The translations under genes were made by a program, and so were the position numbers. A DNA stretch of 22,345 nt from Prolixibacteraceae bacterium (GTDB taxonomy: Bacteria; Bacteroidota; Bacteroidia; Bacteroidales; Prolixibacteraceae), in NCBI GenBank assembly GCA_003537645.1, contig DPRM01000141.1, forward strand, positions 1 through 22,345, written 5' to 3'. This document shows, piece by piece, positions 7,302 to 15,300 of this stretch. Under the pieces are notes generated by a model. It ran no database searches, was not told the DNA's origin, and saw only the letters and a program-made list of their open reading frames with translations. Within the stretch, counting starts at the first letter, position 1. The number at the start of each line of letters is the position of its first letter.

Positions 7302-8270
7302 TTAGAACGCCACCGCTTTTAAATTCAGGCCCAGCGTTTCTTCCAGTCCAAAAATCAGGTTCATGTTCTGAACGGCCTGTCCGGAGGCGCCTTTTAGCAG
7401 ATTATCGGTTACCGAAAGGATCATCAGTTTATTGCCATGTTTTTCGAGGTAAACAATTGATTTGTTGGTGTTTACCACTTGTTTCAGATCAGGATTGGTT
7501 TTACTTACAAATACAAACGGATGCGTTGCGTAATAATCCTGATATAGCTTGACGGCTTCTTCTAAAGTACCGTCAAATTGAGTGTAAACTGATGCAAAGA
7601 TGCCTCGGGTATGATTTCCGCGAACCGGAATGAAATTAATATCGTACTGAAAATCAGCCTGCAATTGTTTGAAACTTTGGCCAATTTCTCCCAAATGTTG
7701 GTGTTCGAAAGCTTTGTAAACCGACAAATTGTTGTTTCTCCAACTAAAATGCGAGGTTTCGCTTGGTGCTTGCCCCGCTCCGGTTGAGCCGGTGATGGCG
7801 TTGACGTGAAGTTCGTCTTTCAACAAACCTGCTGCGGCCAAAGGCAAAACGGCCAGTTGAATTCCGGTTGCAAAACAACCCGGATTGGCAATTCGGTTTG
7901 ACTTCCGGATAAGCTCCCGATTCAATTCAGGCAAACCATAAACGAAGTCGTTTCCTTCGCGTTTTAACCTGAAGTCGTGACTTAAATCGATGATTTTTAC
8001 GTTATCGGGAATGCTGTTTTTCTGAATAAATTCTTTTGATTTTCCATGACCCATGCAGAAGAAAGCTACATCGATCAGTGAAAAATCAGCTTCAGCAACA
8101 AATTTGATGTCGGTGTCACCCAACAAATCAGTGTGAACATCCGATAGTAAATTGCCTCCATTGCTGCTGCTCTGAACAAAGGTCAGTTCAGCCTGCGGGT
8201 GGTTCAGCAAAATCCGGATCAATTCTCCGGCTGTATAGCCTGCACCACCAATTATTCCAACTTTGATCAT
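7302..8270 (-). CDS. argC: N-acetyl-gamma-glutamyl-phosphate reductase ArgC
   Basis: ArgC reduces the N-acylglutamyl phosphate made by ArgB to the semialdehyde with NADPH. The 322-residue protein has the N-terminal Rossmann motif GGAGYTAGE (8-16), the catalytic cysteine Cys132 in ANPGCFATG, ITGSTGAGQAPS (159-170), a His192/Glu195 pair in EHQHLGEIG that corresponds to the family's acid-base pair as I recall it, and KGASGQAVQNMN near the C terminus. It closely resembles Bacteroides ArgC in style and length. It is 98 bases downstream of argG and 143 bases upstream of argD, all on the minus strand. Confidence 0.97.
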   Translation of the reverse strand: MIKVGIIGGAGYTAGELIRILLNHPQAELTFVQSSSNGGNLLSDVHTDLLGDTDIKFVAEADFSLIDVAFFCMGHGKSKEFIQKNSIPDNVKIIDLSHDFRLKREGNDFVYGLPELNRELIRKSNRIANPGCFATGIQLAVLPLAAAGLLKDELHVNAITGSTGAGQAPSETSHFSWRNNNLSVYKAFEHQHLGEIGQSFKQLQADFQYDINFIPVRGNHTRGIFASVYTQFDGTLEEAVKLYQDYYATHPFVFVSKTNPDLKQVVNTNKSIVYLEKHGNKLMILSVTDNLLKGASGQAVQNMNLIFGLEETLGLNLKAVAF

Positions 8271-8291
8271 TTCAATTTATTGTGTTGTTCT

Positions 8292-8356
8292 ACCCCATCC
8301 GGGGTCGTATGTTTGTAGAGATTACATTCTATCTATAATCCTGAGTCCCCTCGGGG
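8292..8356. repeat. Pair of short CCCC/GGGG hairpins between argG and argC
   Basis: ACCCC-ATCC-GGGGT (8292-8305) and CCCC-TC-GGGG (8347-8356) flank an AT-rich middle, and both are followed by TCG. They look like two degenerate copies of one dispersed element. No U-tract follows, so termination inside the cluster is unlikely. Confidence 0.5.
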
Positions 8357-8368
8357 TCGAATCATCAA

Positions 8369-9562
8369 TTAAAATGAATGGTTTACCGAATTGTGAATTT
8401 TCAGTGATGTAGAAAGCACTTTGGTAAATCCTTTCACATCATCGGCAGTCCAGGCTGAATTTTTCTCGCCATATTCGCCAAATTCAGAGCGCATCAGATC
8501 GTGATCCGATTCAACGCCAACCAACACAAAGTTGTATGGTTTGAGTTTTATAATCACTTTTCCCGTAACGTTTTCCTGCGAGTGTTCGAGGAATTTCTCG
8601 ATGTCGCGCATAACCGGTTCAAAATAAAGGGCTTCGTGCAGGAACATTCCGTACCAGTTGCTCAATTGCTCTTTCCAGTACTGTTGCCATTTGGTAAGGG
8701 TATGTTTTTCGAGCATCTGGTGTGCTTTGATGGCGATGATTGGTGCAGCTGCCTCAAAACCTACACGTCCTTTAATACCAATAATGGTATCGCCAATGTG
8801 CATGTCGCGGCCAACAGCATAAGGCGACGCAATAGCTTCCAAAGCACGGATCGCATTCACCGGATTTTCGAAAATCTCGCCATTTACGCCTTTTAATTCA
8901 CCTTGGATGAAATCGATCGTGATTTCTTTTTCTTCAGTTTCGGTGAGTTGCGATGGATAGGCTTCTTCAGGAAGTGTTTTGTTCGATTTCAAGGTTTCTT
9001 TTCCACCGATGCTGGTTCCCCAAAGTCCTTTGTTGATGGAGTAGTCCATCTTTTTCCAGTCGGCTTCAACGCCGTGGGCTTTCAGGTAATCAATTTCTTC
9101 CTGACGGCTCAATTCCAAATCGCGGGTAGGGGTGAGGATGCCAATTTCAGGAGCCAAAATCTGGAACGTGAGGTCGAAACGAACCTGATCATTTCCAGCT
9201 CCGGTACTTCCGTGGGCTACATATTTGGCGCCAATTTGTTTGGCATATTCTATAATGGCAATGGCCTGAAAAACACGCTCCGAACTTACCGAAATGGGGT
9301 AAGTATTGTTTCGAAGAATGTTTCCGAAAACCATGTATTTGATGCTTTTTTCGTAATAGGAGTCGGTAACATCAAGAGCCACATGTTTGACGGCTCCTAG
9401 TTGATATGCCTTTTTTTCAACGGCATCCAGCTCTGTTTGATTGAATCCGCCAGTGTTGGCAATGGCTGTGTAAACATCCAGATTTTTTTCTACCGACAGG
9501 TATTTTGCGCAATACGAAGTGTCCAGGCCCCCGCTGAATGCTAAAACTACTTTATCCTTCAT
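8369..9562 (-). CDS. argG: Argininosuccinate synthase ArgG
   Basis: ArgG joins citrulline and aspartate in an ATP-dependent (AMP-forming) reaction to argininosuccinate. The 397-residue protein has the PP-loop SGGLDTS (10-16), HGSTGAGNDQVRFD (117-130) and the usual downstream blocks such as GTSIGGKE and the C-terminal SEFGEYGEKNSAW. The start codon overlaps the stop of the upstream GNAT gene in an ATGA arrangement, which fixes this start and points to translational coupling. The next enzyme, argininosuccinate lyase (ArgH), is not in the window. Confidence 0.98.
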   Translation of the reverse strand: MKDKVVLAFSGGLDTSYCAKYLSVEKNLDVYTAIANTGGFNQTELDAVEKKAYQLGAVKHVALDVTDSYYEKSIKYMVFGNILRNNTYPISVSSERVFQAIAIIEYAKQIGAKYVAHGSTGAGNDQVRFDLTFQILAPEIGILTPTRDLELSRQEEIDYLKAHGVEADWKKMDYSINKGLWGTSIGGKETLKSNKTLPEEAYPSQLTETEEKEITIDFIQGELKGVNGEIFENPVNAIRALEAIASPYAVGRDMHIGDTIIGIKGRVGFEAAAPIIAIKAHQMLEKHTLTKWQQYWKEQLSNWYGMFLHEALYFEPVMRDIEKFLEHSQENVTGKVIIKLKPYNFVLVGVESDHDLMRSEFGEYGEKNSAWTADDVKGFTKVLSTSLKIHNSVNHSF

Positions 9563-10275
9563 GATCTTTGTATTTTCTTTTTGAATAAAAATGTCAAAAT
9601 TGTTGATTCGTTGGGCAATGTTTCGTTTTTGTTCCGTTTCAGTTTTTTGATAATATCGAGCAAAGTACCTTTAATTGCCCAGCTATTCTGCTTTTTCTCT
9701 TCTACTTTTTCTTCTACTTTTTTCTCCTGTTCCCAGGCCGGATCATACAACATGCCAGTACAGAGGCATTTACTTTTTCCGGTGCGCTGTAAAATATCGT
9801 GATTCACACAACTTTTGCAACCATTCCAAAAGTCTTCATCGTCAGTCAGTTCTGAAAATGTGACAGGACGGTATCCCAATTCGTGGTTGATTTTCATAAC
9901 AGCCAACCCGGTTGTTAATCCGAAGATTTTAGCACTCGGATAAAGTTTTCTGGAAAGTGTAAATGCTTTTCGTTTGATTTCGGTGGCCAAACCAATTCCA
10001 CGATAATCTTTCACAACAATCAATCCGGAATTGGCCACAAAACTTTTAGCTCCCCAGGTTTCAACGTAGCAGAACCCGGCAAAAGTTTCGCCGTTTTCAA
10101 GGGCGATAATTGCTTTTCCTTGAAGCATTTTGTCGGCAATGTATTCGTAAGTACGGCGCGCAATACCGGTTCCACGCTCTTTTGAAGCAATGTCGATGGC
10201 ATCATTTACCGCATCAACATACTTTAAATGTTCCTCGGTGGCGACAAAAATTTGAATATCTTTTAAATCTTTCAT
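9559..10275 (-). CDS. GNAT-family N-acyltransferase, probable N-acylglutamate synthase
   Basis: This is probably the first enzyme of the arginine pathway, acylating glutamate with succinyl- or acetyl-CoA. The GNAT core spans about 8-140, with acyl-CoA loop YRGIGLA (91-97). It is followed by a cysteine cluster (Cys153, Cys156, Cys170, Cys172; CxxC and CxC), a charged EKKVEEKVEEKK segment (184-195) and a basic tail to 238. No classical ArgA or ArgJ is in the window. The gene is coupled to argG by an ATGA overlap and follows argR. From memory, the equivalent gene of Bacteroides thetaiotaomicron has been assigned as N-succinylglutamate synthase from mutant fitness data. The fold call is secure; the substrate is inferred from family and context. 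Confidence 0.85.
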   Translation of the reverse strand: MKDLKDIQIFVATEEHLKYVDAVNDAIDIASKERGTGIARRTYEYIADKMLQGKAIIALENGETFAGFCYVETWGAKSFVANSGLIVVKDYRGIGLATEIKRKAFTLSRKLYPSAKIFGLTTGLAVMKINHELGYRPVTFSELTDDEDFWNGCKSCVNHDILQRTGKSKCLCTGMLYDPAWEQEKKVEEKVEEKKQNSWAIKGTLLDIIKKLKRNKNETLPNESTILTFLFKKKIQRS

Positions 10276-10349
10276 TTCTAATTAATCTCTTTTGATCGTT
10301 ATTTCATTTCGTCCGAAATTTCACTGTCACTCTTATTCTCGTTTTCTCC

Positions 10350-10415
10350 CCGCCTGAGGCAGGCAGGGCGGACGGTTTTTCTTTAATTTTATGACCGTTG
10401 GCTAAAGCCGAACGG
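10350..10415. repeat. Two palindromic repeats between argR and the GNAT gene
   Basis: CCGCCT (10350-10355) pairs with AGGGCGG (10365-10371, one bulge) around GAGGCAGGC. A second hairpin, CCGTTGGCT-AA-AGCCGAACGG (10395-10415), has one bulged G. The remainder of the 205-base spacer is AT-rich. I see no convincing promoter for the GNAT gene in it, although one would be plausible here. Confidence 0.5.
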
Positions 10416-10480
10416 CAAAGGATATTGTAGCATTTCAAAATTGCAATCTTTTTCAACTGTGACTGAATACTGATCACTTT

Positions 10481-10963
10481 TTATCCCAGTTTATCTTCCA
10501 GTTTGGGCATAATCAAAATCAGGCTGTTAATCAGATCGCTATGCGTTACTCCTTCTCGCATAATAAGCAGAATAGTGTCGTCTCCTGCAATGGTTCCGAT
10601 GATTTCATAAGGCTCTGAATTGTCGATCACAGCGGCCAGACTACTTGCATATCCGGGCATGGTGCGTATTACAGCCAGATTTCCGGAGAACTGCAAATCG
10701 CGAAATCCATCGGCCAGAAAATTAATCCGTGAATTTTCGCGTTGATTTTCGGTATTTACACCTTCAGGAATAACATATACATAGCCCAATGCATGATCTG
10801 AAACTTTTGCAACTTTCAGGATTTTTAAATCGCGTGACAAGGTAGCCTGGGTCAACTCAAAGCCCTGATCTTTCATGATGTGCAAAAGCTCATCCTGACT
10901 GCTGATCCGGCCATTGAGTATTGCCTGTTTTATAGCAAGCTGCCTTTTGGTGCGATTCTTCAT
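10481..10963 (-). CDS. argR: Arginine repressor ArgR
   Basis: ArgR is a hexameric arginine-sensing regulator that binds ARG boxes. The 160-residue protein has the N-terminal winged helix (about 5-65) with recognition motif TQATLSRDL (38-46). The C-terminal oligomerisation and arginine-binding domain (about 85-155) has MPGYASSLAAVID (102-114) and GTIAGDDT (123-130), including the paired aspartates that contact arginine in E. coli ArgR. It is the first gene of the minus-strand cluster and diverges from carA. Its own -7 box (10989-10996) lies beside an ARG-box-like palindrome, consistent with autoregulation. The short 5' leader (about 20 nt) supports this start. Confidence 0.96.
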   Translation of the reverse strand: MKNRTKRQLAIKQAILNGRISSQDELLHIMKDQGFELTQATLSRDLKILKVAKVSDHALGYVYVIPEGVNTENQRENSRINFLADGFRDLQFSGNLAVIRTMPGYASSLAAVIDNSEPYEIIGTIAGDDTILLIMREGVTHSDLINSLILIMPKLEDKLG

Positions 10964-10988
10964 TTTGAATATTTATACATTTTCGATG

Positions 10989-10996
10989 CAAAAATA
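10989..10996 (-). promoter_or_regulatory. argR / arginine cluster promoter, -7 element
   Basis: The minus strand reads TATTTTTG, an exact TAnnTTTG match, about 26 bases upstream of the argR start codon. The -33 region is weak (GTTC at the expected distance). Confidence 0.55.
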
Positions 10997-11012
10997 TGCA
11001 ATAAATATTGAA
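10997..11012. promoter_or_regulatory. Candidate ArgR operator (ARG-box-like palindrome)
   Basis: TGCAATA and TATTGAA are arms of an imperfect dyad (6 of 7 positions) around AA, in a 16-bp site between the -33 and -7 positions of the argR promoter. A further TGCA lies exactly 10 bp away (10987). The E. coli ARG-box arms are TGAAT/ATTCA, so the resemblance is partial and the assignment rests mainly on position. Confidence 0.4.
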
Positions 11013-11040
11013 TGTGAACTTTTTTTTCAGAAATTATTTC

Positions 11041-11048
11041 TATTTTTG
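11041..11048 (+). promoter_or_regulatory. carAB promoter, -7 element
   Basis: TATTTTTG matches TAnnTTTG exactly on the plus strand. Transcription would begin near 11054 and give a leader of about 150 nt before carA. No strong TTTG -33 element is seen; the T-tract at 11020-11027 occupies that place. Confidence 0.5.
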
Positions 11049-11147
11049 TCACAGAATTAAAACACACCAACGAATTGAAACTTGAAAAGTACCGGGTTGA
11101 AAATCCGAAGATACATACGAAAGAAAGTTTGTTTAAAAATAACAACC

Positions 11148-11188
11148 ATGCGTTTGCCCTACAGCCGTAGCCAAACGCATTTTTTTTA
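11148..11188 (+). terminator. Intrinsic terminator in the carA leader (candidate attenuator)
   Basis: ATGCGTTTG (11148-11156) pairs perfectly with CAAACGCAT (11172-11180). Inside, CTAC pairs with GTAG around AGCC after a small internal loop. Seven T follow the stem directly (11181-11187; eight in a row counting the final T of the stem). The hairpin ends 26 bases before the carA ATG. No plus-strand gene lies upstream (argR is divergent), so it can only act on the carAB transcript itself. Confidence 0.75.
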
Positions 11189-11189
11189 A
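11148..11189 (+). CDS. Possible 13-codon leader peptide within the carA attenuator
   Basis: The first ATG of the predicted leader opens MRLPYSRSQTHFF followed by TAA at 11187-11189, 17 bases before carA. The frame coincides with the whole terminator hairpin and holds two CGT arginine codons. A ribosome on it would melt the hairpin. There is no Shine-Dalgarno sequence, and the ATG being part of the stem could be chance, so translation is unproven. Confidence 0.3.
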   Translation: MRLPYSRSQTHFF

Positions 11190-11206
11190 TATTTAGCATT
11201 GCAACG

Positions 11207-12298
11207 ATGACACAACTAAGAAAAGTCAGATTGATTCTTGAAGACGGGACCACCTTTGAAGGGAAGTCTTTCGGGTATGAGAAATCCGCAGCCGGCGAAG
11301 TGGTTTTTTACACCGCTATGACTGGTTATCCCGAAAGTTTAACAGATCCTTCATATACGGGCCAAATCCTTGTCTCAACCTTCCCGTTGATTGGAAATTA
11401 TGGTGTGCCAAGTGACTCGAAAGAGCAAAATTTGTATGAGTTTTATGAATCAAACAAGATTCATATAACTGGTTTAATAGTTTCGGATTATTCGTTTGAA
11501 TACAGCCATTGGAACGCCATAAAAAGTTTGGGCGATTGGCTGAAAGAGCATAAAGTACCGGGCGTGTTCGGAATTGATACCCGGGCGTTGACCAAAATCA
11601 TCCGCGTAAAAGGTTCATTGCTCGGCAAAATTGAGTTTGATGATGAGGTAATCGATTTTTACGATCCGAATCAGGAAAATCTGGTAGCCATTGCCAGCAC
11701 TGATAAAGTTGAGGTGTATGGAAATGGAGACCACCGCATCGTTTTGGTTGATTGCGGCGTGAAATACAATATTATTCGCTGTTTGCTGAACAGAAATGCA
11801 ACTGTCATCGTGGTTCCGTGGGACTACGATTTTAACAACGAAGATTTTGACGGAATTTTCCTTTCGAACGGACCCGGCGATCCTGCCTTGTGCGATGCAA
11901 CTGTTGCAAACATTCGCAAAACGATGGATGCTGAAAAGCCAATCATGGGAATTTGTTTGGGAAACCAGTTGCTGGCGCGTGCTGCCGGAGCTGAAACGTA
12001 TAAACTGAAATTTGGTCACCGCAGCCACAACCAACCTGTTTTGTTGCAGGGAACAGATCGTTGTTTCATCACATCGCAGAACCACGGATTTGCGGTGGAT
12101 ACCAAAACCTTGCCTGCCGATTGGGAACCACTGTTTACCAACGTAAACGACCAGACCAACGAAGGGATCCGCCACAAAACCAAGCCTTTCTTCTCTACTC
12201 AGTTCCACCCCGAAGCCGCCAGCGGACCGGTTGACACCGAGTTTTTATTCGACGATTTCATGAATAATGTGATTGAATATAAGAAGACGAAAAAATAG
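11207..12298 (+). CDS. carA: Carbamoyl-phosphate synthase small subunit CarA
   Basis: CarA is the glutamine amidotransferase subunit that hydrolyses glutamine and passes ammonia to CarB. The 363-residue protein has the CPSase small-chain domain (about 1-150) and a class-I GATase domain (about 175-360). The triad is Cys250 in GICLGNQLL, His334 and Glu336 in TQFHPEA. The motifs KFGHRSHNQPV, FITSQNHGFAVDT and NVNDQTNEGI resemble the GATase parts of animal CAD and CPS1 more than E. coli CarA. The active cysteine, lost in mammalian CPS1, is present, so it should use glutamine. It lies 99 bases upstream of carB behind a candidate attenuator. Confidence 0.98.
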   Translation: MTQLRKVRLILEDGTTFEGKSFGYEKSAAGEVVFYTAMTGYPESLTDPSYTGQILVSTFPLIGNYGVPSDSKEQNLYEFYESNKIHITGLIVSDYSFEYSHWNAIKSLGDWLKEHKVPGVFGIDTRALTKIIRVKGSLLGKIEFDDEVIDFYDPNQENLVAIASTDKVEVYGNGDHRIVLVDCGVKYNIIRCLLNRNATVIVVPWDYDFNNEDFDGIFLSNGPGDPALCDATVANIRKTMDAEKPIMGICLGNQLLARAAGAETYKLKFGHRSHNQPVLLQGTDRCFITSQNHGFAVDTKTLPADWEPLFTNVNDQTNEGIRHKTKPFFSTQFHPEAASGPVDTEFLFDDFMNNVIEYKKTKK

Positions 12299-12301
12299 AT
12301 A

Positions 12302-12365
12302 CAAGTATCAAGATGCAAGTATCAAGATTTGAAATCCTGTCCTGACACTTGACACCCGATACCTG
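12302..12365. repeat. Short direct and inverted repeats between carA and carB
   Basis: CAAGTATCAAGAT occurs twice at a 14-base period (12302-12314 and 12316-12328), followed by degenerate inverted relatives such as ACACTTGACAC and GATACCTGG. This repeat filler is typical of Bacteroidota spacers, and no terminator is seen. Confidence 0.55.
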
Positions 12366-12397
12366 GAGCTGAAATACAACTCGAAACAAACAAAATC

Positions 12398-15300
12398 ATG
12401 ATAAATAAAGACATTAAAAAAGTAATCGTACTGGGGTCGGGGGCGCTGAAAATTGGTGAGGCCGGTGAGTTCGACTATTCCGGATCGCAGGCGCTGAAAG
12501 CCCTGAAGGAAGAGAATGTGGAAACCATTCTGATCAATCCGAATATCGCGACCATCCAGACTTCGGAAGATATAGCCGACCGGATCTATTTCCTTCCGGT
12601 GACTCCGTTTTTTGTGGAACAGGTCATCATTAAAGAAAAACCTGACGGAATTTTGTTGGCTTTTGGCGGACAAACAGCGCTGAACTGTGGAGTTGCACTT
12701 TTTAGGGGTGGAATTCTGGAGAAATACAATGTAAAAGTGGTTGGAACGCCGGTTCAGTCGATTATTGATACCGAAGACAGAGAAATTTTCGCCGGAAAAC
12801 TGGCAGAGATTGACGTATTGACACCCCGAAGCATCGCCTGTTTAAACATGGAAGAAGCTTTCGCAGCGGTTAAAATTGTTGGTTATCCGATTATCATCCG
12901 GGCTGCCTATACGTTGGGCGGACTGGGAAGCGGTTTCTGCGCCAACGACGAAGAACTGGAAGCGCTGGCTTCGAAAGCATTCACCTATTCGCCTCAGATT
13001 TTGGTTGAAGAATCGATCAAAGGCTGGAAAGAAGTGGAATACGAAGTGGTTCGCGACCGTTTCAATAACTGTATCACAGTTTGTAACATGGAAAACTTCG
13101 ACCCGCTGGGAATTCATACCGGCGAAAGTATTGTAGTTGCGCCATCACAAACTTTGTCAAATTCTGAATACCACAAACTGCGTGCGCTGGCCATCAAGAT
13201 TATCCGCCACATCGGAATTGTGGGCGAATGCAACGTACAATATGCGCTTGATCCGCACTCGGAAGATTACCGTGTGATTGAGGTAAACGCCCGTCTATCG
13301 CGCTCTTCGGCGTTGGCATCGAAAGCAACCGGTTATCCACTGGCTTTTGTTGCTGCAAAATTGGGTTTGGGCTACGGACTGCATCAACTCAACAATCAGG
13401 TAACCAAAGTAACCACAGCAGCATTCGAACCTGCGCTCGACTATATCGTTTGTAAAATTCCGCGTTGGGATTTGAATAAGTTTTCAGGAGTATCAAAAAA
13501 CCTCGGAAGTTCGATGAAATCGGTGGGCGAAATCATGTCGATTGGCCGTTCGTTCGAAGAAGCCATTCAGAAAGGTATCCGGATGGTTGGAATCGGAATG
13601 CATGGTTTTGTAGCCAACAAAGAAGAAATTACCATTGAGCAGATTGACGAAGAACTGGTACATCCGACGGACCGCCGCATTTTCGCCATTGCCGAAGCTT
13701 TCAACAAAGGATATTCGGTTGACGATATTTACGAAAAGACCAAGATTGACCGTTGGTTCCTGCAAAAACTGCAGAATATTCATGTCACAAAAAATAAGCT
13801 TGAAGCGGTTAATTCGCTTCCAACTTTGGACGATTCATTGTTGCTTCAGGCCAAAAAAGAAGGATATTCCGACTTCCAGATCGCTCGTTTGGTGCTGAAA
13901 TCATCGAACAAAGCGATTAACGACGATTTGCTGAAAGTTCGCGACTGGCGTAAAAGCAAAAATATTCTGCCTTCAGTAAAACAGATTGATACGCTTGCTG
14001 GCGAATATCCGGCACAAACCAATTACCTGTACCTGACTTACAACGGTAACGAACACGATGTGGAGTTTCAGCACGATGATAAATCAGTGATTGTATTGGG
14101 TTCGGGTGCATATCGAATCGGAAGTTCGGTTGAGTTCGACTGGTGTAGCGTAAATGCGATTACAACGATTCACAAAGAAGGCTACCGCTCAATCATGATC
14201 AATTACAATCCGGAAACCGTGAGTACCGACTACGATACTTGCGACCGCCTGTATTTTGATGAACTGACCTTCGAGCGTGTGATGGACATTGTTGATCTGG
14301 AAGCTCCTAAAGGCTTGGTACTCTCAATGGGAGGTCAAATTCCAAACAACTTGGCTATGAAATTGCACCGACAGAATGTGCCAATTTTGGGAACTTCGCC
14401 ATTAAATATTGACCGCGCCGAAGACCGCAAAAAATTCAGCTCATTGTGTGATAACCTGGGTATTGATCAGCCTCGCTGGTCTGAATTAACCAGCATCGAA
14501 GACATCTACACCTTTGTGGATGAAGTCGGGTTCCCGGTTTTGATCCGCCCTTCATATGTGCTTTCAGGAGCAGCAATGAATGTGGTTTCGAACAAGGATC
14601 AGTTGCAACATTTCCTCACTTTAGCAGCCAATGTGTCGAAAGAACATCCTGTGGTGGTTTCAGAATTTATTGAGCAGGCGAAGGAAATCGAGATTGATGC
14701 AGTGGCTAAAAACGGTGAGGTTGTAGCTTATGCGATATCGGAACACGTTGAATTTGCCGGGGTTCATTCGGGCGATGCAACCATCGTATTCCCTCCGCAG
14801 AAATTATATGTTGAAACGATCCGCCGGATTAAAAAGATTGCACGTCAGATTGCCAAGGAACTCAACATTACCGGGCCTTTCAACATGCAGTTGCTGGCCA
14901 AGGATAATGATATAAAGGTGATTGAATGTAACCTTCGGGCATCGCGGAGTTTCCCGTTTGTGTCGAAGGTGATGAAATACAACCTGATTGAAATTGCGAC
15001 TCAGGTGATGCTCGATGCTCCGTTCCAAACCCCGGACAAATCTTTGTTCGAACTGGATTATGTGGGCGTGAAAGCCGCTCAATTCTCGTTTGCCCGTTTG
15101 CTGAATGCTGACCCCGTTTTGGGAGTTGACATGTCGTCGACCGGCGAAGTAGGTTGCATCGGTGAAAATTACTACGAAGCCATTTTGAAATCGATGCTTT
15201 CTGTTGGTTATTCCATTCCGAAGAAAAACATTTTGATTTCGTCAGGAGAAACCCGCTCGAAAATTGAATTGCTTGCAAGCGCCAGAATGCTGTCAGAACG

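Noticed and set aside
11148..11188. The carA leader hairpin as the terminator of an upstream gene
   Set aside because: There is no plus-strand gene upstream; argR is on the other strand and the sequence before it is promoter DNA.
10960..11253. 97-codon minus-strand frame overlapping the argR start and the carA start
   Set aside because: It spans both promoters and the attenuator, runs antisense to the carA start and shows no recognisable domain. The 4-base overlap with argR is most likely chance.
1455..12365. CRISPR array or tandem-repeat locus
   Set aside because: The repeats are short, unlike one another and scattered singly in spacers, without regular spacers or cas genes.
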